A stretch of 64,000 nucleotides of DNA. Source: a bacterium. GTDB lineage: Bacteria > Sysuimicrobiota > Sysuimicrobiia > Sysuimicrobiales > Segetimicrobiaceae. Made by a program: the position numbers and the translations under genes. The notes beneath the pieces were generated by a model. The model was not told the DNA's origin, ran no database searches, and saw nothing but the letters and a program-made list of their open reading frames with translations. The stretch lies in assembly GCA_035691305.1 (NCBI GenBank), contig DASSJF010000082.1, forward strand, positions 1 to 64,000. The letters are read 5' to 3'. Below are positions 8,642 through 16,647 of this stretch, one piece after another (positions within the stretch are counted from its first letter, which is position 1; every line of letters begins with the position of its first letter).

Positions 8642-9985
8642 ATGCCCGCGCAGCCGCCGTCCCCGCCGTCCGTCTGGTATCAGGGGCAGGTCCAGGCCGC
8701 GCTCGCGCGCCGGGGCGGACCGTTGCGCCTCGTGCGCGGCGAGGGCACGCACGTCTGGGACGCGGACGGCCGCCGTTACCTCGACGCGCGCTCGGGATTG
8801 TGGGCCGCGCTCGTCGGGTACGGGCGGGGCGAGATCATTGACGCGATCGCGGAGCAGCTTCGCACGCTCTCGTTCGCGCCGCTCACCGACGCGGCGTCGC
8901 CGCTTGTCGAGACGCTCGCCGAACGGCTCAAGTCGGTGTTGCCCGGGGACCTCGAGAGCATCGTGCCCGTGCCGACCGGGTCGGAGGCCGTCGACACCGC
9001 GCTCAAGTTCGCGCGGCTGTTCCACAGCGCGGGAGGCACCGGCCGGCGGCGGGTGATCATCAGCCGCGAGTACTCCGCCCACGGCAGCACGTACGCGGGC
9101 TCGTCGCTCAGCGACCCGGACCGCGGGCTGCTGCGCGGGATGGGCGCGCCGATCGCCGGGATTCGGTTCGTGCACGCCCCGTACCGCTACCGCTGTCCCC
9201 ACTGCGCCCGGCTCGACGCCTGCACGCTCGCCTGCGCGGACGAAGTGGAGCGCGCGATCGAGGACGCCGGCCCGGACCGTGTGGCCGCGGTGTTCGCGGA
9301 GCCGGTGCCGGGGCCCGGCGGCGTGCTGGTGCCGCCGCCGGCGTACTGGCCGAGGCTGCGCGAGATCTGCGACCGCCACGGCGTGCTCCTCGTGGCCGAC
9401 GAGGTGGTGACGGGGTTCGGGCGGACGGGCCGCTGGTTTGCGTGCGAGCACTGGCAGGTGACGCCGGACCTCATGATCCTCGGCAAAGGCATGACCGGCG
9501 GCTACCACACCCTGGCGGCGGTCGCGCTGCGCCGGCACGTCGCCGAGCGCCTGGCGCGCCGGCTGGTGCCGCACGGATTCACCTACAGCGGCCATCCCGC
9601 CGCGTGCGCGGCGGCGCTGGCGTGTCTCCGGGTCATCGAGGAGGAGGGGCTCGTGGAGCGTGCGGCGTCGCTCGGACGGCGTCTCGTGGACGGGCTGTCC
9701 ATGCGCCTGCGGGATTGCCCGATCGCGGGCGAGGTGCGGGGAATGGGCCTCATGGCCGCGGTCGAATTGGTGGAAGACCGGACGACGCGTGCGCCGCTGC
9801 CGTTGGGCGTGCGGGGCATCGATCGGCTGGACCGCGAGCTGCGGCACCGCGGCATGCTGTGCTTCGCCGACAATCCCGTGATCGCCGCGCCGCCGCTGAC
9901 GATCACCGATCAAGACGCGGATGAGATCGCCGACGCGGTCGCGGCCGCGGTGACGGCGCTGGCCGCCTCGCGGCGCCGCGCCTGA
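8642..9985 (+). CDS. Class III aminotransferase (omega-amino acid:pyruvate type)
   Basis: A 447-residue PLP enzyme of the class III (subgroup II) aminotransferases. VADEVVTGFGRTGRW supplies the Asp that binds the pyridine nitrogen, and Lys282 in ILGKGMTGGY forms the Schiff base. PTGSEAVDTALKFAR near residue 113 is the phosphate-binding region. A cysteine-rich insert (CPHCARLDACTLAC, near residue 185) is also present in some family members. Substrates include GABA, beta-alanine, taurine and polyamines. Being divergent from the semialdehyde dehydrogenase, it probably makes that enzyme's substrate. Confidence 0.88.
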   Translation: MPAQPPSPPSVWYQGQVQAALARRGGPLRLVRGEGTHVWDADGRRYLDARSGLWAALVGYGRGEIIDAIAEQLRTLSFAPLTDAASPLVETLAERLKSVLPGDLESIVPVPTGSEAVDTALKFARLFHSAGGTGRRRVIISREYSAHGSTYAGSSLSDPDRGLLRGMGAPIAGIRFVHAPYRYRCPHCARLDACTLACADEVERAIEDAGPDRVAAVFAEPVPGPGGVLVPPPAYWPRLREICDRHGVLLVADEVVTGFGRTGRWFACEHWQVTPDLMILGKGMTGGYHTLAAVALRRHVAERLARRLVPHGFTYSGHPAACAAALACLRVIEEEGLVERAASLGRRLVDGLSMRLRDCPIAGEVRGMGLMAAVELVEDRTTRAPLPLGVRGIDRLDRELRHRGMLCFADNPVIAAPPLTITDQDADEIADAVAAAVTALAASRRRA

Positions 9986-10038
9986 GCCCACCCGCTCACA
10001 CGGGTCGCCGGCCGCGGAAGTCGATGGGAGGGACGGGG

Positions 10039-10818
10039 ATGGCTGCGCCGCTCGTGACGGTCGAATCGCGCGACGGCATCGTGACGCTCACGATGCGGCG
10101 TCCGGAAGTACTGAACGCGCTCAGCAGCGCGCTGTGCCGGGAGTTGGTAGCGGCGCTCGAGGCGGTGGGGCGGGACCCGGCGGCCCGCGTGCTGGTGCTG
10201 ACCGGCGAAGGGCGCGCGTTCAGCGCGGGCGCCGACCTCAAGGAAAGGGCGGGGGCCGCGGAAGCGCAGATCTGGCGCCACAACCGCGCGATTTTCCAGC
10301 TGCCGCTCGCGCTCGAGGCGCTGCCGGTTCCGTCGATCGCCGCGATCAACGGGCTCGCGGTCGGCGGCGGGTGCGAGGTCGCGCTCGGTTGCGACCTGCG
10401 CTGGGCGGCCGACACCGCCGAACTCGGCTGCCCCGAGGTCACGCGCGGCATCATCCCCGCCGCGGGCGGGACCCAGCGGCTCGCCCGGTTGATCGGGCCG
10501 GCGCGCGCGATGCACCTCGTGCTGACCGGCCGCCGGATCACGGCAGCGGAGGCCCACCGGCTCGGCCTCGTCGACGCGGTCGTGCCCGCGTCGGAGCTCG
10601 CCCCGGCCGTCGCCGAAACGGCGCGCGCGATCGCGGCCAACGCGCCGCTGGCGGTGCGGGCGGCGCGGCAGGCGATCCGCTACGGCCTCACCCATCCGTT
10701 CGAGGACGGGCTGAAGCTCGAAGGGGAGCTCCAGCGGATGCTCTACGCGAGCGACGACTGCCGCGAAGGCATCGCCGCGTTCAACGAACGGCGCGCGCCG
10801 CGCTGGACGGGACGCTAG
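10039..10818 (+). CDS. Enoyl-CoA hydratase/isomerase family protein
   Basis: A 259-residue crotonase. The oxyanion-hole segments are FSAGADL near residue 60 and NGLAVGGGCEVALGCD near residue 108. Both acid/base glutamates of true hydratases are present: the E of GGGCE and the E of CPEVTRG. The rest (AAGGTQRLARLIG, TGRRITAAEA) is also typical. It likely hydrates a trans-2-enoyl-CoA. GGAGGG lies 6 nt before ATG 10039, which decides this start over ATG 10024. It follows the aminotransferase by about 50 bp and may be in its operon. Confidence 0.92.
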   Translation: MAAPLVTVESRDGIVTLTMRRPEVLNALSSALCRELVAALEAVGRDPAARVLVLTGEGRAFSAGADLKERAGAAEAQIWRHNRAIFQLPLALEALPVPSIAAINGLAVGGGCEVALGCDLRWAADTAELGCPEVTRGIIPAAGGTQRLARLIGPARAMHLVLTGRRITAAEAHRLGLVDAVVPASELAPAVAETARAIAANAPLAVRAARQAIRYGLTHPFEDGLKLEGELQRMLYASDDCREGIAAFNERRAPRWTGR

Positions 10819-10821
10819 CGG

Positions 10822-11256
10822 TCAGATGCTGCCGAGGACGGACCCCAGGACGAGCATTCCGAGCACGAGCGACGCGAAAATCACGTAGGTCCACTCGCGG
10901 TGCCGCGCAAAGAACCCGAGCGATACCACTACGCTGAGGACCGGCGTGGCCATGAGCGTAAGCAGCCCGATGTCGGTGACCGCCCCCGGCACGTGCGCGT
11001 TGTTGCGGAGGTCGTCGAGCAGCTCGCGCAGGCTGGCCGGGTTCTCGCCGGAGCCGAGGATCGCGTCGCGGGACCCGAACAGCACGAAGCCGAGGCCGCG
11101 GCGGTGCGCGAAGAGGCCCACCCCGAGGAGGACGATCGCCGCGGAGACGAGCACCCCGGCCCGGAGGATGACGCCGAGCGCCCGGGCGGTGGGGCTCGTC
11201 TCGTCGAGCGGCATCTCGGACGCCGCCGGCCGCGGGGCGCTAGACTCCGAGTCCAC
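10822..11256 (-). CDS. DUF1634 membrane protein
   Basis: A 144-residue protein with three predicted membrane helices, at roughly residues 30-50, 95-115 and 120-143. Its pattern (LGVILRAGVLVSAAIVLLGV, then TDIGLLTLMATPVLSVVVS) matches DUF1634. This family is nearly always encoded beside a TauE/SafE permease, as here: the two genes overlap by 17 bp. Its role is unknown; a subunit or accessory of the permease is the usual inference. It is convergent with the enoyl-CoA hydratase gene, with 3 bp between stops. Confidence 0.88.
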   Translation of the reverse strand: MDSESSAPRPAASEMPLDETSPTARALGVILRAGVLVSAAIVLLGVGLFAHRRGLGFVLFGSRDAILGSGENPASLRELLDDLRNNAHVPGAVTDIGLLTLMATPVLSVVVSLGFFARHREWTYVIFASLVLGMLVLGSVLGSI

Positions 11257-12064
11257 GGAGGATCATCTCCACGGCGATCACCGCGAGCACGGGAACGAAG
11301 AGCTTCCGCAGCGTCGTGTTTCTGAGCCGTTCCATCACGTGGGTGCCCCCCCACGCGCCGGCGAGCACCCCGAGGGCGACCGGCGCCGCGACGAGCGGGT
11401 GGATGTCGCCGCGGGCGAAGTACACGCCCGCGCTCGCAGACGCGGTGACGCCGATCATGAAGTTGCTCGTGGCGGTCGACACCTTCATCGGCAGCCGCAT
11501 GATCACGTCGAGCGCCAGCACCTTGAAGAGGCCGCTGCCGATGCCGAGCAGGCCCGACATGAGCCCCGCCACGTACATCATCAGACCGCCGGGGACCACC
11601 GCGGTCGCCGTGTAGGCGATGCGCCGCTCGAGGACATGATCGTGGTAGTCGCCGTGGAATCGCAGGCGGCTGGCGAGCGGATCGAACGGCACCTCGCCGG
11701 GCAGTTCGAGCCGGACGCGGCCGAGCAGCGCGATCGTCGAGTAGGCCAGCAGGAGACCGAAGATGACGTACAGGACCCGGACCGGTACGAGGCCCGCGAT
11801 GAACGCGCCGGAGACCGCGCCGACCGTCGTCGCCACCTCGAGGCCGATCGCGATCCTCAAATTTGCGAGCCCGCCCCGGACGTAGGCGGCCGCCGCTCCG
11901 CTGCTCGTCGCGATCACGGAGACGATGCTGGCCCCGATCGCGTAGCGAATCGGGAGACCGACCAACAGCGTGAGCGCCGGAACGATGATGATGCCGCCGC
12001 CGAGTCCGAGGAGCGCGCCGAGCACGCCCGCGAACATCGACAGGACCAGAATCTCGACGAACAC
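11240..12064 (-). CDS. TauE/SafE (TSUP) family permease, putative sulfite/organoanion exporter
   Basis: A 274-residue polytopic protein of the TSUP family. The family repeat GGGIIIVPALTLL occurs near residue 22 and its second copy (GSGLFKVLALDVIM) near residue 180. Each half begins with the characteristic glycine-rich helix. Relatives export sulfite, sulfoacetate or other organic anions, or import thiosulfate. It is the first gene of a two-gene unit with DUF1634. Proximity to a sulfopyruvate-decarboxylase-like enzyme makes a sulfonate link attractive, but the two gene sets are about 8 kb apart. Confidence 0.88.
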   Translation of the reverse strand: MFVEILVLSMFAGVLGALLGLGGGIIIVPALTLLVGLPIRYAIGASIVSVIATSSGAAAAYVRGGLANLRIAIGLEVATTVGAVSGAFIAGLVPVRVLYVIFGLLLAYSTIALLGRVRLELPGEVPFDPLASRLRFHGDYHDHVLERRIAYTATAVVPGGLMMYVAGLMSGLLGIGSGLFKVLALDVIMRLPMKVSTATSNFMIGVTASASAGVYFARGDIHPLVAAPVALGVLAGAWGGTHVMERLRNTTLRKLFVPVLAVIAVEMILRGLGV

Positions 12065-12154
12065 CCCCTGGGGTTCGAGCGCGCACGTCGAGTGCTCCTG
12101 CCGGGGACGGCGGGAGCGGGCGTTACCATCGACGGTTTCAACGCCGGTGCTTCA

Positions 12155-13195
12155 TCACCGTGCCTCCCCGTTCGCGCGGGTCGGCCCGAACAGCGTCCCG
12201 CGAAGGCTCGACTCGATCCGACCGTGGTGCCGCTCGTACAGCGCGCCGCCGTAGATGACGGCGAGCCCGAGCGCCGTCAGAGCGAACGGGAACATTACCG
12301 AGTCCTTGAACACCACGTAGGCCAGGCGCGCGAGGTACACGTAGACTCCGATCGCGCCGAAGACGAGGAACACGCGCCGCTGCAGAAGCACCGCGGTGAA
12401 CATCAACGCCAGGTTGACCGCGCCGTATGCCGCCCACGACGCTTCCGTGCGCATCAGCACCGTGAGGCCGCTCGCAAACGAGAGCAGGCCGAAGAGGTAT
12501 CCCCACCGTGCATAATCTTCAGGGCTCCTCCGGTTGACAAGGCCCGAGAGGACCAGCATGACCAGGCCCACGCCGACCGACACCCACAGCCTCTCGTCCC
12601 AGGCGGCTTCCCACCCGACGTTCGGACGTCCAAGAAGCACCGGAGCCAGATCCATTGACATGTACCAGAAGGCAAACGCAACGGGGAACGTCAGAAACGG
12701 AAAGCGGACGAACCGGAGCGCTACGAGACCGGCTGCGATGGTGCCGATTTCCATAAGAAGCCAGCTGCCCTTGATCCACTCGTGGTAACCGGCGTAGGCG
12801 CTCGGGTCTCCCTGCGGCCAGATGCCGGTCATCCGCTCCAAGCCGTAGATCGCGAGAGGCACCATCCAGACCGCCAGCGTCATGAGCAACCCGCCCGGCA
12901 CTCGATAGGAGCTTTTCTGCCAGAGCCGGTACCCGGCGGTAGCAAAACAGGCGGCGTAGGTCGTCGCGATGAGAAGAATGCCGCGGCCGCCGAAGCGCTC
13001 CCACGCGGTCGTCATGAACCAACCCATCGCGGCCATCACAACGAGCGCGCCCAGATAGTACGCGACGGTGGGCACGTCGAAGCGCGCGGACCGGTCCTGA
13101 CGGCTCTCCAGCGTCTCCCAGAGGGCCTCGGTCTGTTCGTACGAGACCCCGGCGTTCGCGGCAGCCTGGACCACATCGCGTTTGACGACATTCAC
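12155..13195 (-). CDS. DUF2157-like polytopic membrane protein
   Basis: A 346-residue integral membrane protein. A short soluble N-terminus (residues 1-38, with AGVSYEQTEALWETL) precedes about ten hydrophobic helices beginning with PTVAYYLGALVVMAAMGWF. The layout resembles DUF2157-type proteins, where a small N-terminal helical domain precedes many spans. No transport or catalytic motif is visible. It is divergent from the first acyltransferase gene across a 130-bp gap. The function is unknown. Confidence 0.7.
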   Translation of the reverse strand: MNVVKRDVVQAAANAGVSYEQTEALWETLESRQDRSARFDVPTVAYYLGALVVMAAMGWFMTTAWERFGGRGILLIATTYAACFATAGYRLWQKSSYRVPGGLLMTLAVWMVPLAIYGLERMTGIWPQGDPSAYAGYHEWIKGSWLLMEIGTIAAGLVALRFVRFPFLTFPVAFAFWYMSMDLAPVLLGRPNVGWEAAWDERLWVSVGVGLVMLVLSGLVNRRSPEDYARWGYLFGLLSFASGLTVLMRTEASWAAYGAVNLALMFTAVLLQRRVFLVFGAIGVYVYLARLAYVVFKDSVMFPFALTALGLAVIYGGALYERHHGRIESSLRGTLFGPTRANGEAR

Positions 13196-13326
13196 GTCCG
13201 TCCCCCCTGGTCTGCAGTCTTACGCGTCTCGAACGGTACCAGCGCGCCGCGTCGCCCGCATCGGCCGAAGGGCCCACCGGGAGTACGACGCGGTGACTAA
13301 GGGAGCGGGGGAGGCGCGAACGTGTG

Positions 13327-13947
13327 ATGGGCGGATACTCGGCGGTCCGGTGGCTCTTCCGGACGATTCTCAGATTCGGGTTCGGACTGACGGTCATTGG
13401 CGGGCAGCACATTCCCCCAAGGGGCCCGCTCGTTCTTGCCGCGAACCACAGAAGCGACATCGACCCTGTGGTCGTGGCGGCGGCCGTGCCGCGGCGCTGC
13501 ACGTTCCTGACCGCGGCCGAACTGCTCACGAGGCCTGTCCTAGGGAGGCTGATCCGCCCGTTCCGGGTCATCCCGATCAGACGCGGGCAGTTCGACCGCC
13601 GCGCGATCGAGGAGTGCCTGACACGCCTCGAGCACGGCGAGGCGCTCGTGATCTTCCCCGAGGGCACGATCAGCGCCGAGGGACGCCTCCTACCCGCCCA
13701 GGACGGCATGGCATTTGTCGCCGCCCGCGCCCGCGTTCCGATCCTTCCGATGGGGATCTCGGGGACGCGCCAAGTCTGGCCGTCGGGAGCAAGGTGGCCC
13801 CGCCGGGGGACGGTCACGGTTCGCGTCGGCGAGCCGATCGTCCCCGAGGCGGCGCCGTCCAGACGCGAGCAATCGGCGCTCACCGCGCGCGTGATGGAGG
13901 TGATCAGGCGCCTCGCGGATCGAGAGCGCTTCCCCTGTCGCGGGTGA
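13327..13947 (+). CDS. PlsC-family 1-acyl-glycerol-3-phosphate acyltransferase (copy 1)
   Basis: A 206-residue membrane-associated acyltransferase. The catalytic HX4D motif is NHRSDID (His41, Asp46), the acceptor-binding block is GLI/IRPFRVIPIRRG near residue 80, and FPEGT is at residues 110-114. The family transfers acyl groups from acyl-CoA or acyl-ACP to lysophosphatidate or related acceptors. A closely similar paralogue begins 1.3 kb downstream (same IRPFRV, LTARVM and AAAVPRRCTFL blocks), so this is a recent tandem duplication. A GTG sits directly before the chosen ATG. Confidence 0.9.
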   Translation: MGGYSAVRWLFRTILRFGFGLTVIGGQHIPPRGPLVLAANHRSDIDPVVVAAAVPRRCTFLTAAELLTRPVLGRLIRPFRVIPIRRGQFDRRAIEECLTRLEHGEALVIFPEGTISAEGRLLPAQDGMAFVAARARVPILPMGISGTRQVWPSGARWPRRGTVTVRVGEPIVPEAAPSRREQSALTARVMEVIRRLADRERFPCRG

Positions 13948-14100
13948 TCATGGTCCAACGAATCCGGATGACCGCCCGGTCTCCACGCGCAAGACATTCC
14001 GCGCGTACCGAACCGCCGGCGCCGCCCGGCCGGCTCCCGGCGCGGCGAGACACCCGCCTAACATCGTGAGAACGGTCACCGCGGCGACATGGGTGTGCAT
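13948..14100 (-). CDS. Possible small lipoprotein (antisense-side small ORF)
   Basis: A 50-codon frame starting at ATG 14100. It has an N-terminal hydrophobic stretch ending in LTMLGGCLAAP, which resembles a lipobox with Cys at about residue 19, then a short basic tail. The Shine-Dalgarno is weak (GGGG about 8 nt upstream) and its stop abuts the end of the acyltransferase gene. No homologue is known to me. It could be chance in GC-rich DNA. Confidence 0.3.
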   Translation of the reverse strand: MHTHVAAVTVLTMLGGCLAAPGAGRAAPAVRYARNVLRVETGRSSGFVGP

Positions 14101-14102
14101 CG

Positions 14103-14321
14103 CTATCGCCCCTGCCCGGTCAGCGCGCGGTCTTTGCTCGGTTGGCTCGGTCCTCTGAACAGGAGAGCCCAAAGGTTGCGCAGGAGACAGAGGGCCCCTC
14201 CATCACCGCGGCGCCGGTCGGGCTGCCCGGCCGCGTGCAACAGCCGTTCCCGCGCCGCTTCGGCCCGGGCCTCCGCAATCTTCTCCCGAACTAGGGTTTC
14301 AAGGAAGAAGTAAGTTTCCAC
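14103..14321 (-). CDS. Small helical protein of unknown function
   Basis: A 72-residue frame starting at GTG 14321, giving METYFFLETLVREKIAEARA and then further Ala/Glu/Arg helix. GGGGGT sits 7 nt upstream. The helical segment LVREKIAEARAEAARERLL is amphipathic, and a hydrophobic patch (LCLLRNLWALLF) follows near residue 52. The pattern recalls many short uncharacterised actinobacterial-type proteins. It lies 19 bp after the 39-residue membrane peptide on the same strand, so the two may be cotranscribed. Confidence 0.45.
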   Translation of the reverse strand: METYFFLETLVREKIAEARAEAARERLLHAAGQPDRRRGDGGALCLLRNLWALLFRGPSQPSKDRALTGQGR

Positions 14322-14340
14322 CTCGGCACCCCCGTTTGAG

Positions 14341-14460
14341 CTACTGAAAGACGACGGACAGCGCGTAGCGCCAGACAACGAACGCCGCCACTACGCAGAT
14401 CAGCGTGATCGTGACGCCTAGGACCGCTTCCACCGCTCGTTCCGGGCCGCGGATGTCCAT
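14341..14460 (-). CDS. 39-residue single-span membrane peptide
   Basis: Starting at ATG 14460, this frame encodes MDIRGPERAVEAVLGVTITL followed by ICVVAAFVVW and a short RYALSVVFQ tail. The profile is a cytosolic lead, one transmembrane helix and a short outside end. A very strong Shine-Dalgarno (GGGAGGAG) sits 6 nt before the start, which supports real translation. It is first in a minus-strand row of small frames wedged between two acyltransferase genes. The role is unknown; single-span peptides of this size often bind membrane enzymes or transporters. Confidence 0.6.
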   Translation of the reverse strand: MDIRGPERAVEAVLGVTITLICVVAAFVVWRYALSVVFQ

Positions 14461-14655
14461 CGGTCACTCCTCCCGTTGATCGCCCTCGGCTGGAGGATAA
14501 CCGGGGCGCGCGAAGCCGGCATCGGTCTTTGGACCCAACGGCTCGGGCGCCGGGACGGTGCTCCTCGGCTGGGCCTTTGGGCCGATGCCGGCGGTCCGGT
14601 GCGTACGGTACCGTCGGGTCAGGCCATCGGAACTCCTTAGCGGGCGGGGTGGGCC

Positions 14656-15312
14656 ATGGACGGTTACGCGGCGTTCCAGTGGATCGTCAAGGGAACCCTG
14701 AGGCTCGGCTTCGGTCTCCAGGTCAGGGACGTGGGGCGCATCCCGGGGGACGGTCCCGTGATTCTCGCCGCCAACCACGGAAGCCAAATCGATCCTCTCG
14801 TGATGGCGGCGGCCGTGCCGCGGCGCTGCACGTTCCTCGCCGCGGCGGAGCTGCTTACAATGCCCGTCCTGGGCGCGCTGATCCGTCCGTTCCGGGTGGT
14901 TCCGGTCAGGCGCGGACGGTTCGACCGCGGTGCGATCGAGGAGTGCCTCGCGCGTCTCGATCGCGGCGACGCGCTTGTGATTTTTCCGGAAGGTAAGATC
15001 AGCACCGACGGCCGCCTGCAGCGTCCCCGCGACGGTCTCGCGTTCCTTGCCGGCCGAGCCCGGGTCCCGATCGTCCCGGTGGGAATCGGCGGGACCTACG
15101 ACGTGTGGCCGCTCGGGACGAGAATGCCCCGCCCGGGAAGGATTACCGTTTGCGTCGGCGAGGCGATCGTCCCGGCGGAGGCGCCGGCACGGCGCCAGCA
15201 ATCGGCGCTGACCGCGCGCGTGATGCAGGCGATCACACGCTTGACGGGCGCGCCGGATACGGAGAGTCCGATCCCGCTCGGTCTGTGTCCCTCGGGTCTG
15301 GGCAAGAGGTGA
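14656..15312 (+). CDS. PlsC-family acyltransferase (copy 2)
   Basis: A 218-residue paralogue of the acyltransferase at 13327. The HX4D motif is NHGSQID (His41, Asp46) with identical spacing to copy 1, followed by LIRPFRVVPVRRG and FPEGK near residue 110. In most family members the last motif reads FPEGT or FPEGS; here Lys replaces the hydroxyl residue, which may shift acceptor choice. The tail after residue 205 (PIPLGLCPSGLGKR) is unrelated to copy 1. It heads a + strand run with the ligase relic, an MFS gene, a hydrolase and a third acyltransferase. Confidence 0.9.
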   Translation: MDGYAAFQWIVKGTLRLGFGLQVRDVGRIPGDGPVILAANHGSQIDPLVMAAAVPRRCTFLAAAELLTMPVLGALIRPFRVVPVRRGRFDRGAIEECLARLDRGDALVIFPEGKISTDGRLQRPRDGLAFLAGRARVPIVPVGIGGTYDVWPLGTRMPRPGRITVCVGEAIVPAEAPARRQQSALTARVMQAITRLTGAPDTESPIPLGLCPSGLGKR

Positions 15313-15317
15313 TACCG

Positions 15318-15389
15318 ATGGACCGGCCCTGGCTTCGGCACTACGACGCCGGGGTTCCCGAGATGGCGCGGAGCGGGGAGGAGGAATAG
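15318..15389 (+). pseudogene. N-terminal fragment resembling a long-chain acyl-CoA ligase
   Basis: A 23-codon frame reading MDRPWLRHYDAGVPEMARSG then EEE. The segment PWLRHYDAGVP is the near-invariant opening of many long-chain fatty-acid CoA ligases (P-W-L-x-H-Y-D-x-G-V-P). The adenylation domain that should follow is absent, and the frame stops 2 bp before the MFS start. It appears to be the 5' relic of a deleted fadD-like gene. Its remaining use may be translational coupling: its GGGGAGGAGG end is the ribosome-binding site of the next gene. Confidence 0.45.
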
Positions 15390-15391
15390 CC

Positions 15392-16639
15392 GTGGACCCG
15401 CAGCCGGGCCGGCCGCTTCCGCTCGCTCAACTCCTCTGGCTTGGCGTCTTCTGGTTTGCGGTCAGCTTCGTCTGGGGCGCGCTGCTTACGGTGGTCGTGC
15501 CCGCGGAGCTTCTCCGGTTCGTTCCCGAGCCACAGAAGGGGCTGTACCTTGGGCTGCTCTTCGCGGGCGGCGCCGTCGTCGCGATGATCGTGTCGCCCGT
15601 CGTCGGCGCGTTGAGCGACCGCTCCACACTTCCCATGGGGCGCCGGCGGCCGTTTGTCGCGGCCGGCGCGCTGCTCGCGGTGCCCGGGCTTCTCGGCATG
15701 CGGTACGCACCGACCTATCTCGCGTTCGCTGCCGCACTGCTCTGGGTTCAACTGACGGTCAACGCCGCCGGGAGTGCCTTCAACGGTCTGATTCCAGACA
15801 AGGTCCCTGCTTTCCAGCGCGGGGCGATGTCGGGGGTAATGGGCGGCATGATGATGGGCGGCACGATCGCGGCCGCGCTGCTGTCGGGCCGCCTGGTCGG
15901 CGCCGGCCTGACCGGTGCCGTCTACTCGATCGTCGCCGGCGTCCTCCTCGCGGCCGCGGTTGCGATCGTCTGGAAGGTTGAAGAGACACCGCTGCGGTGC
16001 GCTCCGCGTCTCGCGCTGCCTGCATTTCTCAGATCCTTTTGGGTCGATCCGGCCCGCTACCCCGACTTCGCCTGGCTATTCGCGACGCGGGGACTGGTCA
16101 TGCTCGGATTCTACACGGTCATCACCTTCCTCCAGTTTTTCGTCCGCGATACCTTGCACCTCTCCCGCCTCCACGCAGCGCAGGCGACGGGGACCCTCAG
16201 CGCGGTCGTCATCGCCTCGGGGGCGCTGGTCGCGATCGCCGCCGGGCCGGCATCGGATCTGATCGGCCGCAAGGGAATCGTCTCGACGGCCGGGATGTTC
16301 CTGGCGTTCACGGTCCTGGGTTTGCTCTTTCAGCCGCCGTACCAGACGCTGCTGTGGATCGGCGTGCTGTTCGGTATCGGCTATGGCGCGTACGCGAGTG
16401 TCGACTGGGCGCTTGCGATCGACGTTCTCCCGTCGGGCCGTTCGGCCGCGAAGGATCTCGGGATTTGGGGCATCGCGAACACACTGCCCCAGGTGCTCGC
16501 GCCCGCCATCGCCGGGCCGCTGCTCGACGTCTTCAACCGGACGGGGCCCAACCTTGGGTATTCGGTCATCTTCTTGCTGGCTGTGGTCGAAGTCGCGCTC
16601 GGCTCGGTCTTCGTTTGGAAAATCAAGGGCGCGCGATAG
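15392..16639 (+). CDS. MFS transporter, 12-TM, sugar/SLC45-like
   Basis: A 415-residue major facilitator with 12 predicted helices. The motif A loop is GALSDRSTLPMGRRRPF near residue 71 and its second-half copy is GPASDLIGRKGI near residue 290. The long GRRRPF loop and the later ASVDWALAIDVLPSGRSAAKDLG segment resemble SLC45/MFS_2-like sugar or lipid-precursor transporters rather than drug exporters. It starts at GTG with a GGGGAGGAGG ribosome-binding site provided by the ligase relic. It lies within a lipid-enzyme cluster, so a lipid-related substrate is possible. Confidence 0.85.
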   Translation: MDPQPGRPLPLAQLLWLGVFWFAVSFVWGALLTVVVPAELLRFVPEPQKGLYLGLLFAGGAVVAMIVSPVVGALSDRSTLPMGRRRPFVAAGALLAVPGLLGMRYAPTYLAFAAALLWVQLTVNAAGSAFNGLIPDKVPAFQRGAMSGVMGGMMMGGTIAAALLSGRLVGAGLTGAVYSIVAGVLLAAAVAIVWKVEETPLRCAPRLALPAFLRSFWVDPARYPDFAWLFATRGLVMLGFYTVITFLQFFVRDTLHLSRLHAAQATGTLSAVVIASGALVAIAAGPASDLIGRKGIVSTAGMFLAFTVLGLLFQPPYQTLLWIGVLFGIGYGAYASVDWALAIDVLPSGRSAAKDLGIWGIANTLPQVLAPAIAGPLLDVFNRTGPNLGYSVIFLLAVVEVALGSVFVWKIKGAR

Positions 16640-16647
16640 AGCCGTCG

